Source: an uncultured Eubacterium sp. (GTDB lineage: Bacteria > Bacillota > Clostridia > Peptostreptococcales > Anaerovoracaceae). Taken from it: a stretch of 8,810 nucleotides of DNA. Each line of letters begins with the position of its first letter. Position 1 is the first letter of the stretch. Below, piece by piece: positions 6,278 through 8,810 of the stretch. Position numbers and translations under genes: made by a program. The stretch is from positions 1 through 8,810 of the forward strand of contig URXI01000175.1 in NCBI GenBank assembly GCA_900551775.1, written 5' to 3'. The notes under the pieces were generated by a model. The model saw nothing but the letters and a program-made list of their open reading frames with translations, was not told the DNA's origin and did no database searches.

Positions 6278-6679
6278 ATGAAGAATCTAATTACTTCTAT
6301 GGCCTGTATCATGATTTTGCTGGCGTTCGTATTACAATTTACACAGAACCAGGTGCTCCACAACAGGATTACGGCAATAGATCAAGCGGCTAATAACTTT
6401 AAGGAAGTTGTCAAACAACAGGGCCGTATCGAGGAAGAAAATGAAAAGCGCTTAAAAAAGGAAATTGCCAAGATTCTATCCTGTTCGGCTGAGGACGTAA
6501 AAATCACAGGTGATAGGAAAGCTGTATTTCGTGGTGAGATCATTCATTATCGAGTTGAAGTTCCTATCAAGAATATCATCACGCAGGCAGGCTTTTGGGG
6601 GCTGAAAGGAGAAAAAAATCTGATGCAGTATAAAGTGGATCGATATACCACCAGCGAATACATAGGACGAGGATTATGA
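6278..6679 (+). CDS. Pseudopilin/TadE-like minor subunit, type A
   Basis: A 133-residue protein with one N-terminal membrane helix (about residues 5-21, MKNLITSMACIMILLAFV) and a soluble part. Residues 22-66 form a long amphipathic helix rich in Gln, Glu and Lys, typical of the pseudopilin stalk. Residues 67-125 look like a small beta-containing domain (AEDVKITGDRKAVFRGEI, then YRVEVPI). The short MKN start resembles the two mini-pilins before it and the gene after it. The candidate binding site GAGGAG (6260-6265) is 12 bases from the ATG, longer than usual. Its stop overlaps the next start by 4 bp (ATGA at 6676-6679), a sign of coupled translation. A role as minor pilin or TadE/F-like protein is inferred from topology and context; I do not recognise a named family. 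Confidence 0.7.
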   Translation: MKNLITSMACIMILLAFVLQFTQNQVLHNRITAIDQAANNFKEVVKQQGRIEEENEKRLKKEIAKILSCSAEDVKITGDRKAVFRGEIIHYRVEVPIKNIITQAGFWGLKGEKNLMQYKVDRYTTSEYIGRGL

Positions 6680-7035
6680 AAAATTTTATCATTACGACAG
6701 GTGCAGTCATTTTGATTTTGACAATTATGAGTTATCAGTTTCAATGTAATCAGATGCTGCGTGAAAAGCAGCTGCTGAAATATGCGGCAGATGAAGCAGC
6801 AGCAACTGCAGGCCTGTGCTTTGATGAAGAACACTTTGGTGACGGCCGGCTTTTGTTTGACAGAAAAAAGGCTGCAAAAAAGGCAGAGCAAGTGATATCT
6901 TATAATCTGCGGAGTTCTGCGTTTATATGGAAGATCTCTTTTGCAGATCAAGATCAGCAGCGGCCTTTTGTAACGATTATTATCGAGAAGGACAAGCTAA
7001 AAGTCACATCAAAATATGAGTATTTGCCATATTAA
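6676..7035 (+). CDS. Pseudopilin/TadE-like minor subunit, type B
   Basis: A 119-residue protein with an N-terminal membrane helix (residues about 4-20, after MKN) followed by a soluble domain. The sequence LLKYAADEAAATAGLCFDE (33-51) resembles the Ala-rich helix that follows the membrane segment in TadE/TadG-like proteins. It then has a Lys-rich helix (64-78) and a beta-rich end (85-116). The ATG at 6676 overlaps the stop of the preceding gene and uses the GGACGAGG stretch (6665-6672). It is the last gene of the operon; no terminator follows and the deformylase promoter begins two bases after its stop. The role as a minor pilin-like subunit is inferred. Confidence 0.68.
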   Translation: MKNFIITTGAVILILTIMSYQFQCNQMLREKQLLKYAADEAAATAGLCFDEEHFGDGRLLFDRKKAAKKAEQVISYNLRSSAFIWKISFADQDQQRPFVTIIIEKDKLKVTSKYEYLPY

Positions 7036-7036
7036 T

Positions 7037-7065
7037 TTGAAAAATCAGTCATAATATGATAAAAT
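7037..7065 (+). promoter_or_regulatory. Promoter of the deformylase gene
   Basis: TTGAAA (7037-7042), a 17-bp spacer and TAAAAT (7060-7065), preceded by TGA (7057-7059), form an extended -10 promoter. It lies in the 72-bp gap after the Tad-like operon, and its -35 starts two bases after the operon's last stop. It lets the deformylase be expressed on its own, although read-through from the operon is not blocked by any visible terminator. Confidence 0.75.
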
Positions 7066-7107
7066 TTCCTTAACAGCTGAGGCCTGCTGAGATAGGAGGA
7101 AATCAAT

Positions 7108-7602
7108 ATGATCAGAGATATTTTGACTCTTGGAAATCCAAAGCTCTATGTTACATGTACAGAATACAGAAAGGAAAACATCAGAGAAATAGAATCGGTC
7201 GTACAGGATCTGCACGATACGATAATGGAGTACAAGAAAGTTCATGGAGCTGGCAGAGCTATTGCAGCCCCACAGATTGGCGTGCAGAAAAGGCTTCTAT
7301 ATATGTATATCGATCATCCAGTAGTATTTATAAACCCAGTTTTAAGCTTTCCGACTGACGAGAAGATGATCGTAATGGATGACTGCATGTCCTTTCCCGG
7401 TCTGTTAGTAAAGGTAGAACGATACAAGGAATGCACTGTAGAGTATTATGATTTGGACTGGCATAAGCAGGAACTACATTTATCAGGTGATCTTTCTGAA
7501 CTGATACAGCATGAGTATGACCACCTTGACGGTATATTAGCCACTATGAGAGCGACGGATAACAAATCATTTTTCTATGGAAATATTAATGATTATAGAT
7601 AG
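7108..7602 (+). CDS. def: Divergent peptide deformylase
   Basis: A 164-residue protein of the peptide deformylase family, which removes the N-formyl group from new proteins using a metal held by one Cys and two His. Motif 1 is GRAIAAPQIG (49-58; usually GxGLAAPQ), motif 2 is DDCMSFPG (91-98; usually EGCLSVPG) with metal ligand C93, and motif 3 is QHEYDHLDG (134-142) with H135, E136 and H139. All ligands and the catalytic Glu are present, so it may be active, but motifs 1 and 2 differ at the Gly positions (A51, D92) and at the motif-2 Glu (D91). The start is ATG at 7108 with TAGGAGGA (7093-7100). It has its own promoter and terminator and is not obviously linked to the pilus operon. It could be a second copy beside a canonical housekeeping enzyme. 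Confidence 0.85.
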   Translation: MIRDILTLGNPKLYVTCTEYRKENIREIESVVQDLHDTIMEYKKVHGAGRAIAAPQIGVQKRLLYMYIDHPVVFINPVLSFPTDEKMIVMDDCMSFPGLLVKVERYKECTVEYYDLDWHKQELHLSGDLSELIQHEYDHLDGILATMRATDNKSFFYGNINDYR

Positions 7603-7615
7603 TAAAGAAAATTGT

Positions 7616-7638
7616 AATCCGGCGCACGCCGGATTTTT
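7616..7638 (+). terminator. Intrinsic terminator after the deformylase gene
   Basis: AATCCGGCG (7616-7624) pairs perfectly with CGCCGGATT (7627-7635); the practical loop is GCAC. It is followed by T residues up to 7638. It is GC-rich and lies 14 bp after the deformylase stop. Confidence 0.9.
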
Positions 7639-7645
7639 GTTGTAT

Positions 7646-7686
7646 AACATAGGATATGTCGTCAGAATGACGGATTTCCGTATGTT
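7646..7686 (+). other. Bulged hairpin in the leader of the DUF5688-like gene
   Basis: AACATA (7646-7651) pairs with TATGTT (7681-7686). GGA (7652-7654) then pairs with TCC (7677-7679) across a one-base bulge, and CGTCA (7660-7664) with TGACG (7668-7672) forms an inner stem. An alternative small hairpin ACGGA/TCCGT (7670-7681) would compete with it. It lies between the deformylase terminator and the next gene. A few T residues follow, but it is not a convincing terminator. A leader-RNA role is speculative, and I see no good promoter for the gene at 7710. Confidence 0.4.
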
Positions 7687-7709
7687 TTAAAGAGAAGAGG
7701 AGATTGTTT

Positions 7710-8552
7710 ATGATGGATTATGAATCCTTTAAAAAAGAATTAATAGAGAGACTGAGGGAGTTTTTGCCAGAGAAATATCAAGAGTGGAAGATTTCGGTAA
7801 GTCAGGTACCTAAAGTAAACGGATATATGGAATCCATTAATTTAATACCGACGTCAGAGGAATTTGTCGCAGTTCCAAACATCTATGCGTCTGAACTGTA
7901 CGACGCTTATCAGAGTTGTCAGGATATGGATCAGGTTCTGGAAAAGACTGCCGAGTTTTTTGTAAAGGGCATGGAGTATGTAAAAGACATGACTACAAAA
8001 GTAGAACTGGGAGATCCCCATGACAAAGTGATCATGGCTTTGGTAAATTCAGAAGCAAACAAAGAGCTGCTGGCCCACGTGCCCAATCGCAGTCTTTTAG
8101 ATCTTTCAATCATCTACAGAATCATGGTAGAACTGCCGGGGGACACCTTTAACAGTGCGATTATTACCAATGACCTGGCCGACAGATTCGAACTGTCTGA
8201 GACTGAACTCTATGAGCTGGCAAAGGAAAATACGCCGAGACTGATGCCGATATCTGTCGATTATGCAAGCGATGACTTCTATATTCTGACGAACAAGTAC
8301 AGAACTCTGGGAGCTGCTACCATGCTTTATCAAGATGTGCTGACGGACATTGCCGATGAATTTGACAACAATTTGTATGTTCTGCCATCTTCTATTCATG
8401 AAGTATTTATCGTACCGGATTACGTAAAAGGGGCTGATGAGCTGCGTAAAATCGTCACAGAAGCCAATGCCACGGTGGTCAAGAAAAACGAAGTCCTGTC
8501 GAATAAGGTCTACTTTTACGAAAAGCAGACAGGGAAGCTTTCAGTTGTATAA
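7710..8552 (+). CDS. DUF5688-like protein of unknown function
   Basis: A 280-residue soluble protein resembling the DUF5688 family common, often in several copies, in Lachnospiraceae. The N-terminus MDYESFKKELIERLREFLP leads into a VNGYMESINLIPT segment (37-48). The C-terminal half contains YRTLGAATMLYQDVLTDIADEFDNNLYVLPSSIHEVFIVP, the most conserved-looking part. There is no signal peptide, membrane helix or recognisable catalytic motif. ATG at 7710 is chosen because AGGAG (7698-7702) is seven bases upstream. The TTG at 7704 is only one base away from it and is unlikely; the ATG at 7713 is an alternative. The TAA stop (8550-8552) is part of the palindromic repeat that follows. Function is unknown. 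Confidence 0.8.
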   Translation: MMDYESFKKELIERLREFLPEKYQEWKISVSQVPKVNGYMESINLIPTSEEFVAVPNIYASELYDAYQSCQDMDQVLEKTAEFFVKGMEYVKDMTTKVELGDPHDKVIMALVNSEANKELLAHVPNRSLLDLSIIYRIMVELPGDTFNSAIITNDLADRFELSETELYELAKENTPRLMPISVDYASDDFYILTNKYRTLGAATMLYQDVLTDIADEFDNNLYVLPSSIHEVFIVPDYVKGADELRKIVTEANATVVKKNEVLSNKVYFYEKQTGKLSVV

Positions 8553-8600
8553 TGAACGCAAGATCCTACGGCGTTGCCGAGAGGAAGCGTTCATTGAAAC
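8548..8600 (+). repeat. Palindromic repeat element, copy A
   Basis: Copy A of a roughly 50-bp element. AATGAACGC (8551-8559) is the exact reverse complement of GCGTTCATT (8587-8595), and CGGC (8569-8572) pairs with GCCG (8576-8579), giving an outer 9-bp and an inner 4-bp stem. TATAAT stands at 8548-8553. The element's first bases supply the TAA stop of the DUF5688-like gene. No T-run follows, so it is not a simple terminator. The similar copy B lies about 75 bp downstream. Confidence 0.8.
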
Positions 8601-8622
8601 ACCTTGAGAAACCCGGACGTGT

Positions 8623-8678
8623 TATAATGAACGCAACAGATCATGTAGGCGTTGCCGAGCGGAAGCGCTCATTGAACC
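8623..8678 (+). repeat. Palindromic repeat element, copy B
   Basis: Copy B has TATAATGAACGC (8623-8634), GGCGTTGCCGAG (8648-8659, identical in copy A at 8570-8581) and GGAAGCGCTCATTGAA (8661-8676, one change from copy A). It is three bases longer than copy A. Its outer stem keeps eight of nine pairs. TGTTATAAT (8620-8628) is a perfect extended -10, although no good -35 is seen 17 bp upstream. A fragment TCATTGAAACC (8696-8706) shows the 3' end of a possible third copy. Confidence 0.8.
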
Positions 8679-8778
8679 GCTCACCGGATTTAACCTCATT
8701 GAAACCAACGCGAAGCAGCAGAGCAGAATTTTACAAGACTGAAATATCAGAGAACATATAAGGAGACAGATAATAAAT

Positions 8779-8810
8779 ATGATTTATTTTGGTTGTCATT
8801 TGACCTCTTC
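8779..8810 (+). CDS. nfo: Probable deoxyribonuclease IV (endonuclease IV), 5' end only
   Basis: Ten complete codons from ATG 8779 read MIYFGCHLTS, followed by TC, and run off the window. The G-C/A/S-H-[LV]-S/T start matches endonuclease IV (Nfo) proteins, in which the His is in the metal-binding TIM barrel and helps repair abasic sites in DNA. AGGAG lies at 8761-8765, 13 bases upstream, a rather long spacing. With ten residues the call is tentative and rests on the HLTS pattern alone. Confidence 0.5.
   Translation, partial: MIYFGCHLTS

Noticed and set aside
7071..7092. CAGC/GCTG dyad around AGGCCT in the deformylase leader
   Set aside because: Four pairs with a mismatched centre; too weak to call an operator or riboswitch.
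8550..8706. CRISPR-like reading of the repeat, because its 3' end reads ATTGAAAC
   Set aside because: There are only two full copies, not identical, with long inverted arms and no regular spacers or cas genes.
8552..8761. A 69-residue open frame that contains two GVAERKRSL peptide repeats
   Set aside because: It begins on the TAATG of the repeat, has no ribosome binding site and owes its repeats to the DNA element; the DNA palindrome explains the pattern better than a gene.

Overview
The window looks like the chromosome of a low-to-mid GC Gram-positive anaerobe of the class Clostridia, most likely Lachnospiraceae or a relative. The evidence is strong AGGAGG-type ribosome binding sites, sigma-A promoters with extended -10 boxes, tight operon packing, a DUF5688-type protein and a small ArpU/DUF1492-like protein. 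This placement is inferred from style and protein families, not from a marker gene.

Layout, all on the + strand. 11-50: intrinsic terminator of an off-window gene. 60-88: promoter, then a small phage-regulator-like gene (118-519). 575-603: a second promoter, followed almost at once by a terminator-like hairpin (632-659). 704-7035: an operon of ten tightly spaced genes. They encode a secreted two-domain protein, a CpaB/SAF-like protein, a CpaE/TadZ-like P-loop protein with an atypical Walker A, a CpaF/TadA secretion ATPase, a TadB-like membrane protein, a shortened TadC-like protein, two tandem tiny Flp-like proteins (52 and 46 aa, neither a long ORF) and two pseudopilin/TadE-like proteins. 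7037-7065: promoter, then a divergent peptide deformylase (7108-7602) and its terminator (7616-7638). 7710-8552: a DUF5688-like gene. 8548-8678: two copies of a palindromic repeat, the first supplying the stop codon of the DUF5688 gene. 8779-8810: the first codons of a probable endonuclease IV gene.

How the genes fit together. The central operon encodes a compact Tad-like (tight adherence / Flp pilus) machine. The CpaF ATPase would power assembly through the inner-membrane TadB/TadC pair, CpaE would help localise it, CpaB would be an envelope component, and the four small proteins with a shared MK-x-[LF]-[IV] start would be pilin and pseudopilin subunits. No prepilin peptidase, secretin or outer-membrane component is encoded here. 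The lack of a secretin fits a single-membrane cell; a peptidase would have to be elsewhere or not be used.

The points most worth a second look are the paralogous mini-pilins without the usual Flp motif, the divergent motifs in CpaE and CpaF, a perfect 13-bp hairpin inside the tadB-like gene, the promoter-proximal hairpin ahead of the operon, and the twin palindromic repeat after the DUF5688 gene.
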